In this document: piece by piece, positions 1-5,974 of the stretch | Layout of the letters: every line of letters begins with the position of its first letter | How positions within the stretch are numbered: position 1 is the stretch's first letter | From: an uncultured Lachnospiraceae bacterium | GTDB taxonomy: Bacteria > Bacillota > Clostridia > Lachnospirales > Lachnospiraceae | DNA: 6,320 nucleotides | Assembly: GCA_902795625.1 (NCBI GenBank) | Contig: CADBLW010000242.1 | Span: forward strand, 1-6,320 | Direction: 5' to 3' | Position numbers and translations under genes: made by a program | The notes under the pieces: model-generated | What the model was told of the DNA's origin: nothing | Databases searched by the model: none | Seen by the model: the letters and a program-made list of their open reading frames with translations, nothing else

Positions 1-337
1 GTCATACCCGAACATGTGGGAGGCAACAGCCGGAGGTTCGGCACTCAAAGGGGAAACCGCGGAAGACTGCGCGAGGAGGGAACTGCGCGAAGAGACCGGT
101 ATTGTGTCGGACAGCCTGACCGAGCTAAGGAGATTTCCCTGGGATCCGACGCGCTGTGTCTATGTTGAGTACCTGTGTCTCACCGACTGTGATAAGACCT
201 GCGTCAAATTACAGGAGGGAGAAACGATCGCTTATAAGTGGGCAACTGCCGAGGAAATCTGCAGAATGACGCCCGAGGAACTGTTAAGCGAAAGAATGAG
301 AAAGTATATCCGATCCAAGCATACGGATCTGGAATAG
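1..337 (+). CDS. NUDIX hydrolase, 3' part (5' end outside window)
   Basis: This is the C-terminal part of a NUDIX-fold pyrophosphohydrolase, a family that cleaves nucleoside-diphosphate-linked compounds (X-NDP) with Mg2+ or Mn2+ in the cytoplasm. The complete NUDIX box is visible at nt 35-103. It has the G-x5-E spacing, then x7, then RELREETGI, which carries the metal-binding glutamates. The reading frame is open to the left edge, and the codons before the ATG at 14 read S-Y-P-N. This matches the usual YP-x-MW-E lead-in to the NUDIX strand, so the ATG at 14 is internal and the true start lies upstream. About 60 residues follow the box before the TAG at 335-337, a normal length. The substrate cannot be told from the motif. 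The next gene starts 29 bp downstream on the same strand with no terminator between them, which suggests co-transcription. Family assignment is firm; function is generic. Confidence 0.9.
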   Translation, partial: SYPNMWEATAGGSALKGETAEDCARRELREETGIVSDSLTELRRFPWDPTRCVYVEYLCLTDCDKTCVKLQEGETIAYKWATAEEICRMTPEELLSERMRKYIRSKHTDLE

Positions 338-354
338 CTTTATTTTCCGAAAGA
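336..354 (+). repeat. 19-bp dispersed repeat, copy 1
   Basis: The sequence AGCTTTATTTTCCGAAAGA occurs here and again, identically, at 2715-2733 on the same strand. The similarity continues weakly on both sides: CTG is shared 7 bp upstream, and a GAACG-like tail follows. The copy begins in the stop codon of the NUDIX gene and ends inside the Shine-Dalgarno region of the reductase gene (AAGAGGA at 351-357). A 19-bp exact match is not expected by chance in a window of this size. What the element is remains unknown. Confidence 0.6.
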
Positions 355-366
355 GGAACGAACACA

Positions 367-915
367 TTGAAAGCATTGATCATTAATTGCAGCCCGGTCA
401 AAACCGGCGCGACTGCGGAGATCGTCCGCATTGTTGAGGGGGAACTCTCAGCGCACTATGACACCAAATGTATCTGTATTGATGACTACAGGTTCGATTT
501 TTGCAGGGGATGCCGCACCTGTCACAGAACTGCCCGATGCATCATGGATGATGATGTCAGCCGGATCATGAAGGAATTTGACGAGGCGGATGTGATCGTT
601 TCGGTTTCCCCGTCATACTGGGCAGACATCCCCGGCCAGTTCAAGGCATTTATCGACAGATGCACGCCATGGTGTGACACCCATGAACCGCATGCTTCGA
701 TAAGGGAGGGGAAGAGAGGCTTTGCCATCGCTCTTCGGACCGGACCGGGTATGCATGAATGTGACAGGATCATTCAAAGCATCGAGCATTTTTACGGACA
801 CTTGCATATTGCCTGCGCCGGTCATCTCGGACTCACGTCGATCGAGTACAAGGAAAATGTGGAAGAGAGACGGACAGAGATCACGGACTTTTGCAGAACT
901 ATAAGGGAAACATGA
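367..915 (+). CDS. Flavodoxin-family NAD(P)H-dependent FMN reductase/oxidoreductase
   Basis: This is a 182-residue cytoplasmic flavoprotein of the flavodoxin_2/NADPH-dependent FMN reductase superfamily, which binds FMN and moves electrons from NAD(P)H to FMN, quinones or other acceptors. The N-terminal strand and phosphate loop are clear: KALIINCSPVKTGATAEIV, residues 2-20. A cysteine cluster follows, C46-x2-C49-x2-C52-x5-C58, ending in MDDD; this is common in the iron-sulfur-flavoprotein-like branch. Next come the flavin-contacting segment SPSYWADIPGQFKAFIDR (81-98) and a TGPG turn near residue 125. The TTG at 367 is chosen because it begins the first beta strand exactly and has AGAGGA 9 bp upstream. 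An open frame runs back to 238, but that part overlaps the NUDIX gene and has no family resemblance. The TGA stop overlaps an ATG (ATGA at 912-915). Family is confident; the physiological acceptor and whether the cysteines bind a cluster are unknown. Confidence 0.88.
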   Translation: MKALIINCSPVKTGATAEIVRIVEGELSAHYDTKCICIDDYRFDFCRGCRTCHRTARCIMDDDVSRIMKEFDEADVIVSVSPSYWADIPGQFKAFIDRCTPWCDTHEPHASIREGKRGFAIALRTGPGMHECDRIIQSIEHFYGHLHIACAGHLGLTSIEYKENVEERRTEITDFCRTIRET

Positions 916-1005
916 TGGATATGGATAAGGATACTGCATTTGCCGACAAGTGTTGAGTATATTCTAAAGTGTGGTTGTTAAAGAAAAAAAGTTTTGTAAC
1001 CTTCC

Positions 1006-1033
1006 TAACCGGTGGCACCATACCGCCACTATA
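1006..1033 (+). promoter_or_regulatory. Putative ECF-type (autoregulatory) promoter of the sigma gene
   Basis: Upstream of the sigma gene is TAACC at 1006-1010, then 16 bp, then CACTATA at 1027-1033. A second TGTAACC lies at 995-1001. An AAC-containing -35 about 16 bp before a short -10 is typical of ECF sigma promoters, and ECF factors commonly transcribe their own gene. The pattern is seen directly; its use as an autoregulated promoter is inference. Transcription would begin near 1040, leaving a leader of about 30 nt. Confidence 0.4.
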
Positions 1034-1072
1034 GGGGTGAAAGCTTTCAGAAACAAGTGGGGACACAAAACA

Positions 1073-2617
1073 ATGACTAAGGAACAGATGGAGCAGGTCG
1101 TGCTGGCCAACATGCAGAAGATTTATCTGTATTGTGTGCGCAGGCTCGGAAATGCGACGGACGCAGAGGATGTGGCGTCGGATGTTACCGTGGAGCTGCT
1201 CAGCTCGTACTCCAAAGTGAGGGACGACAAGGCGGTGCTCGGGTATGTATGGGCGGTCGCGGACAACCTGTGCAGGAACTACTGGCGCAGGGCGGCGAAG
1301 CAGGCGACTGTGGAGATTCCCGAGGATTACGTCGGTATGTACCAGATCACCGCGGAGGAGGACATGATCCACAAGGAGGATATTTCCCTCCTGCGGCGCG
1401 AGCTGGCGCTCTTAAGCAAAACATATCGCGAGGTCATGATCGGGCACTACATCCGCAGGGAGAGCTGTGAGGAGATATCGCAGAAGCTGAACATCTCCGT
1501 GACCAACGTGAAGCAGTATCTGTTCGAAGGCAGAAAGAAGGTTAAAAAAGGTATGGAAATGCAGAGAGAATACGGCGTATACAGCTACGCACCCGAAAAA
1601 TTTTCCTTTGACTTCTGGGGGGATAATTCCACCGGATACTGGGAGCTGTTCCAGAGAAAGCTTCCGGGAAGCATCATGTTGTCGGTCTGGGACAAGCCGA
1701 AGACTTTGGAGGAACTCAGCACGGATGTCGGCGTCGCGATGCCGTATCTGGAGGAGGATGTCGCGAAGCTTGAGGACCTCAGACTCCTGGTCAAGAAGGG
1801 CGGCAAATACCACTGCGGACTGGTCATCTACGACAACGCTTTCATGAGTGAAGTGCGCGCCGCGGCAGCGGACGCGATCCGGGAAAATATCGACCGGATC
1901 AAGGCAGCGGTCGAGAAGGGCAAGGGTTTTCTGGCCGATACGGATTATCAGTGCTATCAGGACGACGAGAACGTGAGGGGATGGTTCATCCTGATGCTCA
2001 TCTTCTGGGAGGCGGTACAGCAATCGGAAGGCAAGATGAAGACGCAGCTTACATTCCCTCGCCTGGCGAACGGCTACAACGGCTATGTGATGGGAATGCG
2101 TGGGGAGATCAAGCGGACGATGGCCGGTATCTACGGCAGATACACGATGAAGAACGGTTATCTTCGCGTTTTGAATTACAATGCTCTGACGGACAAAAAC
2201 GTGAATCCCTTTGCGAAGGGAGTGCGCGAGGTGCTGCTCGCGTGCGAGGCGCGTCTCGGTGAAACCTCGGAGCTGGAGACGCTCACCGAGCTGATCGAGA
2301 ACAAGATCGTTCATGTTGAGGACGGGAAGATCTGTCCGAATTTTGCAGAGATCTCGGATAAGGACTACATGGCCATCGCCGGGAAGCTCTCGGAGGAAAT
2401 CGGAGAGATGGCCGGTGTCGCCGCGAAGATCCGCGACACGGCGGCGGATGTGCTTGCCGCGAAGGTGCCGAAGGAGTACACGGAGGCACGCGAGATCGGC
2501 GGTATCGTATCCATGTGGAGCATTTTGGAAAATGTGGCTTCGGTTATCCTTGAGACCGGATACCTCACCAAAGGCACCGACGAGCAGAATGTGACGACGT
2601 TCTATTTCAAGGACTGA
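1073..2617 (+). CDS. Sigma-70 family (ECF-like) sigma factor with a long C-terminal extension
   Basis: This 514-residue protein would direct RNA polymerase to a specific promoter set. Sigma region 2 occupies about residues 8-75, with the acidic NATDAEDVASDV segment and the aromatic/basic WAVADNLCRNYWRR helix used in -10 recognition. Region 4 occupies about 104-160, with the helix-turn-helix EEISQKLNISVTNVKQYL and a basic tail. Ordinary ECF factors end here at 160-200 residues, but this one continues for about 350. Residues roughly 172-250 contain FWGDN, RKLPGSIML and a segment resembling a winged helix (TLEELSTDVGVAMPYLEEDV, then a KKGGKYHCGLVIY hairpin). The rest (about 255-514) is mostly helical and not recognisable to me. 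No transmembrane segment is visible. The ATG at 1073 is preferred over the GTG at 971 because region 2 starts directly after it and the 971-1072 stretch holds the promoter-like elements; GTGGGGA lies 9 bp upstream. No anti-sigma gene is adjacent. Similar long sigma factors occur in Clostridia, as far as I recall, with undefined function. Confidence 0.85.
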   Translation: MTKEQMEQVVLANMQKIYLYCVRRLGNATDAEDVASDVTVELLSSYSKVRDDKAVLGYVWAVADNLCRNYWRRAAKQATVEIPEDYVGMYQITAEEDMIHKEDISLLRRELALLSKTYREVMIGHYIRRESCEEISQKLNISVTNVKQYLFEGRKKVKKGMEMQREYGVYSYAPEKFSFDFWGDNSTGYWELFQRKLPGSIMLSVWDKPKTLEELSTDVGVAMPYLEEDVAKLEDLRLLVKKGGKYHCGLVIYDNAFMSEVRAAAADAIRENIDRIKAAVEKGKGFLADTDYQCYQDDENVRGWFILMLIFWEAVQQSEGKMKTQLTFPRLANGYNGYVMGMRGEIKRTMAGIYGRYTMKNGYLRVLNYNALTDKNVNPFAKGVREVLLACEARLGETSELETLTELIENKIVHVEDGKICPNFAEISDKDYMAIAGKLSEEIGEMAGVAAKIRDTAADVLAAKVPKEYTEAREIGGIVSMWSILENVASVILETGYLTKGTDEQNVTTFYFKD

Positions 2618-2714
2618 TGTTTAACAGGATTCGGCGAATGCTTGATCCTGAACAATTGTCGACATTGCATAACGCAGATGTCTGTGGGGGATTGGGGGAA
2701 TTACAGCCTGAGAC

Positions 2715-2733
2715 AGCTTTATTTTCCGAAAGA
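2715..2733 (+). repeat. 19-bp dispersed repeat, copy 2
   Basis: This is an exact second copy of the 19-mer at 336-354. It is followed directly by GACCGAACGGTC (2732-2743), which can fold as a small 5-bp hairpin with an AA loop. It sits about 100 bp after the stop of the sigma gene, in a region whose composition differs from the surrounding genes and that contains two G5 runs (2686-2690 and 2694-2698). Both copies follow stop codons and neither lies inside a convincing gene. Confidence 0.6.
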
Positions 2734-2847
2734 CCGAACGGTCGTTGGAGAATGCGAAAAATGTATGAGAAAATGATCTTGCGATGTGGGGCGAAAGATC
2801 GGGAAAGCATGACAGATTAACAGAAGTACAATGAATCAAGGAGATCA

Positions 2848-2879
2848 GACCGGCAGACAGAAATGTTTGCCGGTCTTTT
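2848..2879 (+). terminator. Strong hairpin terminator downstream of the sigma gene
   Basis: The arms 2848-2859 and 2864-2875 pair over 12 bp, with one G-T pair, closed by a GAAA tetraloop. The right arm is followed by TTTTC at 2876-2880. The T tract is on the plus strand only, so this ends plus-strand transcription from the sigma gene before it runs into the convergent tetR-type gene. The minus-strand side of the stem has no T run. Confidence 0.85.
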
Positions 2880-2886
2880 CTTGCGC

Positions 2887-2900
2887 GCGGGAATGCCCGC
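2887..2900 (-). terminator. Short GC hairpin at the end of the TetR-family gene (possible weak terminator)
   Basis: GCGGG (2887-2891) and CCCGC (2896-2900) pair over 5 GC base pairs around a 4-nt loop, directly after the minus-strand stop codon at 2901-2903. There is no T tract on the minus strand after it, so it may only stabilise the transcript end. Confidence 0.25.
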
Positions 2901-3425
2901 CTAAAACTGTTTTACAATATCGTTGATGATCCGTGCGATCTCCTCCGGCGGCTCCGGCTGCTCGGCGAGAAGCCACTTGCGGACGATCGAGTAGGAGCCG
3001 TAGACGACAAACTCCTTGATGTATTTGCGGGACACCTCGGCCCGCTTGGGCGCAATGCGCTCCTCCAGCTGGCGCGTGAGCTGCGTGTGTGAGAACACCT
3101 TTTCCAGAAACCCGGTGGAGGCGGCCGACATCAGCAGGACGCGGCAGGCGTCGCGGTGGGTGTTGATGTAGGTCAGGATGTTCAGCAGGCTGTAGATGTT
3201 CTCGGACTCCTGCAGGTTGATCTCGAGCTCGTGGAGAAAGTCCGCCTCAATATCGTTCAGAAGGTCGTAAGGGCTCCCGTAGTATTTGTAAAATGTGGTC
3301 CGGTTGATCTCCGCGCTCTGGCAGATCTCGTAGACCGTAACCTTCTCGATCGGTTTGCTCTCAAGCAGCTGCACGAGAGCTTCCTTCAGCATTCTTTTTG
3401 TCACGCGGATGCGCTGATTTTCCAT
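2901..3425 (-). CDS. TetR/AcrR-family transcriptional regulator
   Basis: This 174-residue protein is a likely dimeric one-component repressor. The DNA-binding domain lies in residues about 8-55: a first helix with TKRMLKEALVQLL, then the helix-turn-helix VTVYEICQSAEINRTTFYKYY, whose TFYKYYGSPYDLL end is diagnostic of the family. The remainder is the ligand-binding and dimerisation domain; the closing pattern VYGSYSIVRKWLLAEQ...PEEIARIINDI resembles the C-terminal domain usual in short Bacillota TetR proteins (TetR_C_8 type). The ATG is supported by AAAGGGGATC ending about 6 bp upstream. It is transcribed divergently from the MMPL exporter across 185 bp with repeated operator-like sites, so it probably represses the exporter and itself, with induction by a ligand that may be an export substrate. 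The ligand cannot be predicted. Confidence 0.92.
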   Translation of the reverse strand: MENQRIRVTKRMLKEALVQLLESKPIEKVTVYEICQSAEINRTTFYKYYGSPYDLLNDIEADFLHELEINLQESENIYSLLNILTYINTHRDACRVLLMSAASTGFLEKVFSHTQLTRQLEERIAPKRAEVSRKYIKEFVVYGSYSIVRKWLLAEQPEPPEEIARIINDIVKQF

Positions 3426-3447
3426 GGTTTGATCCCCTTTTTGTAAC

Positions 3448-3464
3448 GCTTGACAAACTCAACA
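3448..3464 (-). promoter_or_regulatory. Operator-like element 1 (TGTTGA-N-TTT type)
   Basis: Read on the minus strand this is TGTTGAGTTTGTCAAGC, sharing TGTTGA-N-TTT and a following CAA with two plus-strand elements at 3478-3493 and 3541-3557. It lies downstream of the proposed minus-strand promoter, in the leader of the regulator gene. Repressor binding is inferred from repetition and position only. Confidence 0.4.
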
Positions 3465-3477
3465 AATCCGGCCGAAG

Positions 3478-3493
3478 TGTTGACTTTACAACG
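3478..3493 (+). promoter_or_regulatory. Operator-like element 2 (TGTTGA-N-TTT type)
   Basis: TGTTGACTTTACAACG has partial dyad symmetry (GTTG six bases from CAAC) and matches elements 1 and 3 in TGTTGA-N-TTT. It covers the proposed -10 of the regulator gene, a position that would allow autorepression. Confidence 0.45.
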
Positions 3494-3513
3494 TTTGCAA
3501 TGTGTTTTGTAAA
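3485..3513 (-). promoter_or_regulatory. Putative promoter of the TetR-family gene
   Basis: On the minus strand, TTTACA (at 3508-3513) is followed after 17 bp by TGTAAA (at 3485-3490), matching the sigma-A -35 at 5 of 6 and the -10 at 4 of 6 positions. Transcription would start near 3478, giving a leader of about 50 nt. The boxes are each other's inverted repeat, so the same spacing and matches also read on the plus strand; direction is assigned from gene position. Confidence 0.45.
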
Positions 3514-3540
3514 AGAATAAACAAAACGAAGTAAACAGTC

Positions 3541-3557
3541 TGTTGATTTTCAACAAC
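3541..3557 (+). promoter_or_regulatory. Operator-like element 3 overlapping the exporter promoter
   Basis: TGTTGATTTTCAACA (3541-3555) is a perfect inverted repeat with 6-bp arms and a 3-bp centre, followed by AC. It contains the proposed -35 of the exporter gene (3543-3548), so a bound TetR-family dimer would block RNA polymerase. This is the most symmetric of the three related elements. Confidence 0.5.
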
Positions 3558-3570
3558 GAATTGATATCAT
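3543..3570 (+). promoter_or_regulatory. Putative promoter of the MMPL exporter gene
   Basis: TTGATT (3543-3548), 16 bp, then TATCAT (3565-3570): 4 of 6 and 5 of 6 matches to sigma-A boxes. The start would be near 3577, leaving a leader of about 34 nt before the TTG start codon. A later TGGTAATACT at 3581-3590 also looks like an extended -10, but a start from it would fall on the ribosome binding site. Confidence 0.45.
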
Positions 3571-3610
3571 ACTATTGCGCTGGTAATACTTTGTCAAGAG
3601 GTGAGTTGTT

Positions 3611-5797
3611 TTGAAACGAATAGCTGATTTTATTGTGGAGCGCAGACTTTGGATCGTGACCGCGGTGCTGATCGCTGCGGTGGTCTGCGCGCTTTTGATC
3701 CCGAAGGTCGGGATCGTGACCGATATGTCCGAGTATTTGCCGGACGACTCGAACATGAAGATCGGTACGGACATTATGAAGGAGGAGTTCCCGGACTCGG
3801 CGGACTACTCAATCCGCGTGATGTTCAAGGGGCTGAGCGACGAGGAAAAGTCAGCCATGGCGAAGAAGCTCGCCGCGATCGAAAATGTCGCGAACGTCGA
3901 TTACGTGCAAGGCGACGCGGATTACAACAAGGACGGTTACACCAAATACGTCCTTCGCACGAAATATGATTACTCTTCGGACGAGGAGAAGGCCATCGAG
4001 GCTGCGCTCACCGCGGATTTTGCGGAGCATGAGATGCAGTTTGCCAACGATGACTCTTCGGGTTCGGGAATGCCGACGTGGGTGGCGGTCGTGGCCGTCA
4101 TGATCCTGACAGTCATCCTCATTGTCATGTGCAACTCCTGGATCGAGCCGTTCCTGTTCCTGTTCACCATCGGCATCGCCGTCGTGATCAACCTGGGCAC
4201 CAATCTGATCATGGGCTCCATCTCGGAGACGACATTTTCCGTGGCGGCGATCTTACAGCTCGTGCTGTCTATGGACTACTCCATCATCTTAACGAACCGC
4301 TACCGCCAGGAGTGTGCGAAGACGGAGGACCGCAAGGCCGCGATGAAGTCGGCTGTTGCGGGAGCATTTTCCTCGATCTCGAGCAGCTCGGTCACCACGG
4401 TGGTGGGCCTGCTGGCACTTGTGTTCATGAGCTTCAAGCTCGGCGTGGAGATGGGTGTCGTGCTCGCAAAGGGCGTGTTCTTAAGCGTTATCTGCGTGTT
4501 CCTCGTGCTGCCGGGGCTGATCCTGTGGTTCTCCGGCTTGCTTGAGAAGACGAGGAAGCCCGCGCCGAAGATCCCGACCGGCGGGCTTGCAGGATTCTGC
4601 AGCCGCTTCCGCGTGCCGCTCTCTGTGGTGTTTGTGCTTCTGTTCATCGGAGCGTTCATCCTTCACTATCGCACGACCATCAGCTACACGATGATCGACC
4701 ACGATCCCGTCGCTGAGGTGTTCGACAAGGAGAGCCAGGTCGTCCTCCTCTATGAGAACGCGGACGACGCGAGGGTCACGTCCAAGGCAGAGGATATCGT
4801 AAAATGGGACGGCGTGAAGAGCGCGACCAACCTTTCCAACACCCTCGGAAAGCAGTATACCGCGCAGGAAATGTCGGCGGTCCTGGCCGGCATGGCGGAG
4901 GGCTTCGACCTGAGTGCGGTGGAGATGCTGTATCAATACCGCGACACGATGGTCTCGCCGGAGCAGGCGGGGCACATGTCGCTTCTGGAGCTGATGTACT
5001 TCCTCCGAGACGTGGTCGCGAACAATCCGGGCTTCCGCGTGCTGATGGGCGAGGAGATCGCGCAGTACGTCGAGAAGTCAGCGGCGGAGATGGACGATGC
5101 CGCGCGTCAGATGCAGGGGCCGAAGTACTCACGCCTTGTGATCACGCTGACGATCCCCGAGGAGGGGGAGGAGTCGGAAGAATTTTTCCGGAAAATGAAC
5201 GACCTGTGCAGTGACCTGACCGGACCGTACTACCTGATCGGCACATCGGCCATGAGCTATGAGATGAGTCAGTCCTTCGACTCGGAGCTGCTGCGGATCA
5301 CGCTGCTGACGGCGGTGGCGATCTTCCTCGTGGTGCTGATCACTTTCCGCTCGCCCATCGTGCCGTTCATCCTCGTGCTGCTCGTGCAGTGCGGCGTGTA
5401 CATCACGATCACGGTCATCGGTTTCCAGGGCTACAGCATCAACTATCTGGCACTCCTGATCGTACAGTGTATCCTCATGGGATCCATGATCGACTACGGT
5501 ATCCTGTTCAGCAACTACTACCGCGAGGCGCGCAGGTCGGTCGGCGCTTCGGAGGCCCTGAAGCAGGCCTACGCCGGCTCCATCCACACGATCCTCACGT
5601 CGGGTCTCATCATCGTGATCGTGACGGTTATCTTCGGCCAATGCTTCGGCGATCCGACGATCGAGCAGATCTGCCGCACGATCTCCATCGGTGCCGGGTG
5701 TGCGATCCTGCTGATCCTCTTCGTGCTGCCGGGCGTGCTCATCTGTTTTGACCGCTTTACGGCGGGCCGCGGGCGACTGAAAGAGAAAGCCAATTAA
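3611..5797 (+). CDS. MMPL/RND-family membrane transporter (exporter)
   Basis: This 728-residue polytopic membrane protein is a proton-driven RND-superfamily exporter of the MMPL type, found in Gram-positive bacteria without outer-membrane partners. The 12-helix plan is visible as two related halves. TM1 is about 13-31, an extracytoplasmic domain 32-152, TM2-TM6 about 155-308, TM7 about 335-353, a second extracytoplasmic domain 354-557, and TM8-TM12 about 560-713. Each half keeps an Asp-Tyr pair in its fourth helix (D222-Y223 in SMDYSIIL and D628-Y629 in MIDYGILF), the positions of the proton relay in characterised MmpL proteins. The C-terminus is basic and short. The TTG at 3611 starts a typical MKRIADFIVERRLW N-terminus and has AAGAGGTGAG (3596-3605) as ribosome binding site; no in-frame ATG fits better. 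It is divergent from the TetR-type gene, which probably represses it. Substrate (drug, lipid, peptide or bile-like amphiphile) cannot be inferred. Confidence 0.92.
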   Translation: MKRIADFIVERRLWIVTAVLIAAVVCALLIPKVGIVTDMSEYLPDDSNMKIGTDIMKEEFPDSADYSIRVMFKGLSDEEKSAMAKKLAAIENVANVDYVQGDADYNKDGYTKYVLRTKYDYSSDEEKAIEAALTADFAEHEMQFANDDSSGSGMPTWVAVVAVMILTVILIVMCNSWIEPFLFLFTIGIAVVINLGTNLIMGSISETTFSVAAILQLVLSMDYSIILTNRYRQECAKTEDRKAAMKSAVAGAFSSISSSSVTTVVGLLALVFMSFKLGVEMGVVLAKGVFLSVICVFLVLPGLILWFSGLLEKTRKPAPKIPTGGLAGFCSRFRVPLSVVFVLLFIGAFILHYRTTISYTMIDHDPVAEVFDKESQVVLLYENADDARVTSKAEDIVKWDGVKSATNLSNTLGKQYTAQEMSAVLAGMAEGFDLSAVEMLYQYRDTMVSPEQAGHMSLLELMYFLRDVVANNPGFRVLMGEEIAQYVEKSAAEMDDAARQMQGPKYSRLVITLTIPEEGEESEEFFRKMNDLCSDLTGPYYLIGTSAMSYEMSQSFDSELLRITLLTAVAIFLVVLITFRSPIVPFILVLLVQCGVYITITVIGFQGYSINYLALLIVQCILMGSMIDYGILFSNYYREARRSVGASEALKQAYAGSIHTILTSGLIIVIVTVIFGQCFGDPTIEQICRTISIGAGCAILLILFVLPGVLICFDRFTAGRGRLKEKAN

Positions 5798-5810
5798 ATA
5801 AATCCTCCGG

Positions 5811-5840
5811 GGAGACGCTGAATTGATCGGCGTCTCCTTT
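5811..5840 (+). terminator. Intrinsic terminator of the MMPL gene
   Basis: GGAGACGC (5811-5818) pairs with GCGTCTCC (5830-5837) over 8 bp, extendable inward by a T-G and a G-C pair, and is followed by TTTC. It begins 13 bp after the stop codon of the exporter gene. The T tract is short, so termination may be incomplete. Confidence 0.75.
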
Positions 5841-5906
5841 CGGTTTCCGGAAATTCACGGTTTGCTCCGAAGGCAGAACGCTCCCCAAAAAGAAAAAGAT
5901 ATTCAA

Positions 5907-5935
5907 TTGCCGCGCGGTTGTTTCTATGGTAAAAT
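5907..5935 (+). promoter_or_regulatory. Sigma-A promoter with extended -10 for the GH115-type gene
   Basis: TTGCCG (5907-5912), 17 bp, then TAAAAT (5930-5935), preceded by TG one base upstream (extended -10). Matches are 4 of 6 and 5 of 6. Start is expected near 5942, about 33 nt before the ATG. The 8-bp palindrome CCGCGCGG (5910-5917) overlaps the -35 and could be a regulator site, though no known operator is matched. Confidence 0.6.
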
Positions 5936-5974
5936 ATGAGGAACGACACCGGATCGGAAAGGAAAGGATGGAGC

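Noticed and set aside
238..366. Upstream extension of the reductase frame from the ATG at 238
   Set aside because: It overlaps the NUDIX coding region in another frame and shows no flavodoxin similarity; the TTG at 367 begins exactly at the first beta strand and has a proper ribosome binding site.
971..1072. N-terminal extension of the sigma gene from the GTG at 971
   Set aside because: The 34 extra residues would precede a complete region 2, there is no good ribosome binding site, and the stretch carries promoter-like elements.
1412..2314. 300-codon minus-strand open frame opposite the sigma gene
   Set aside because: It is a shadow of a GC-rich coding strand: the plus frame has clear sigma domains, while this one is rich in His, Arg and Leu and has no recognisable domain.
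2686..2698. GGGGG-ATT-GGGGG as a G-quadruplex signal
   Set aside because: There are only two G runs, so a canonical four-tract quadruplex is not formed; noted only as local composition.
2617..2820. 67-codon open frame starting in a TGATG overlap with the sigma gene stop
   Set aside because: The stop/start overlap suggests coupling, but the AAGGA is only about 3 nt from the ATG, the peptide has no recognisable family features, and it runs through the 19-bp repeat whose other copy is not in a gene. Probably non-coding.
5129..5641. 170-codon minus-strand open frame opposite the exporter
   Set aside because: It is a shadow of the transmembrane-coding frame; its Asp/His/Arg-rich composition is typical of antisense reading of hydrophobic codons.
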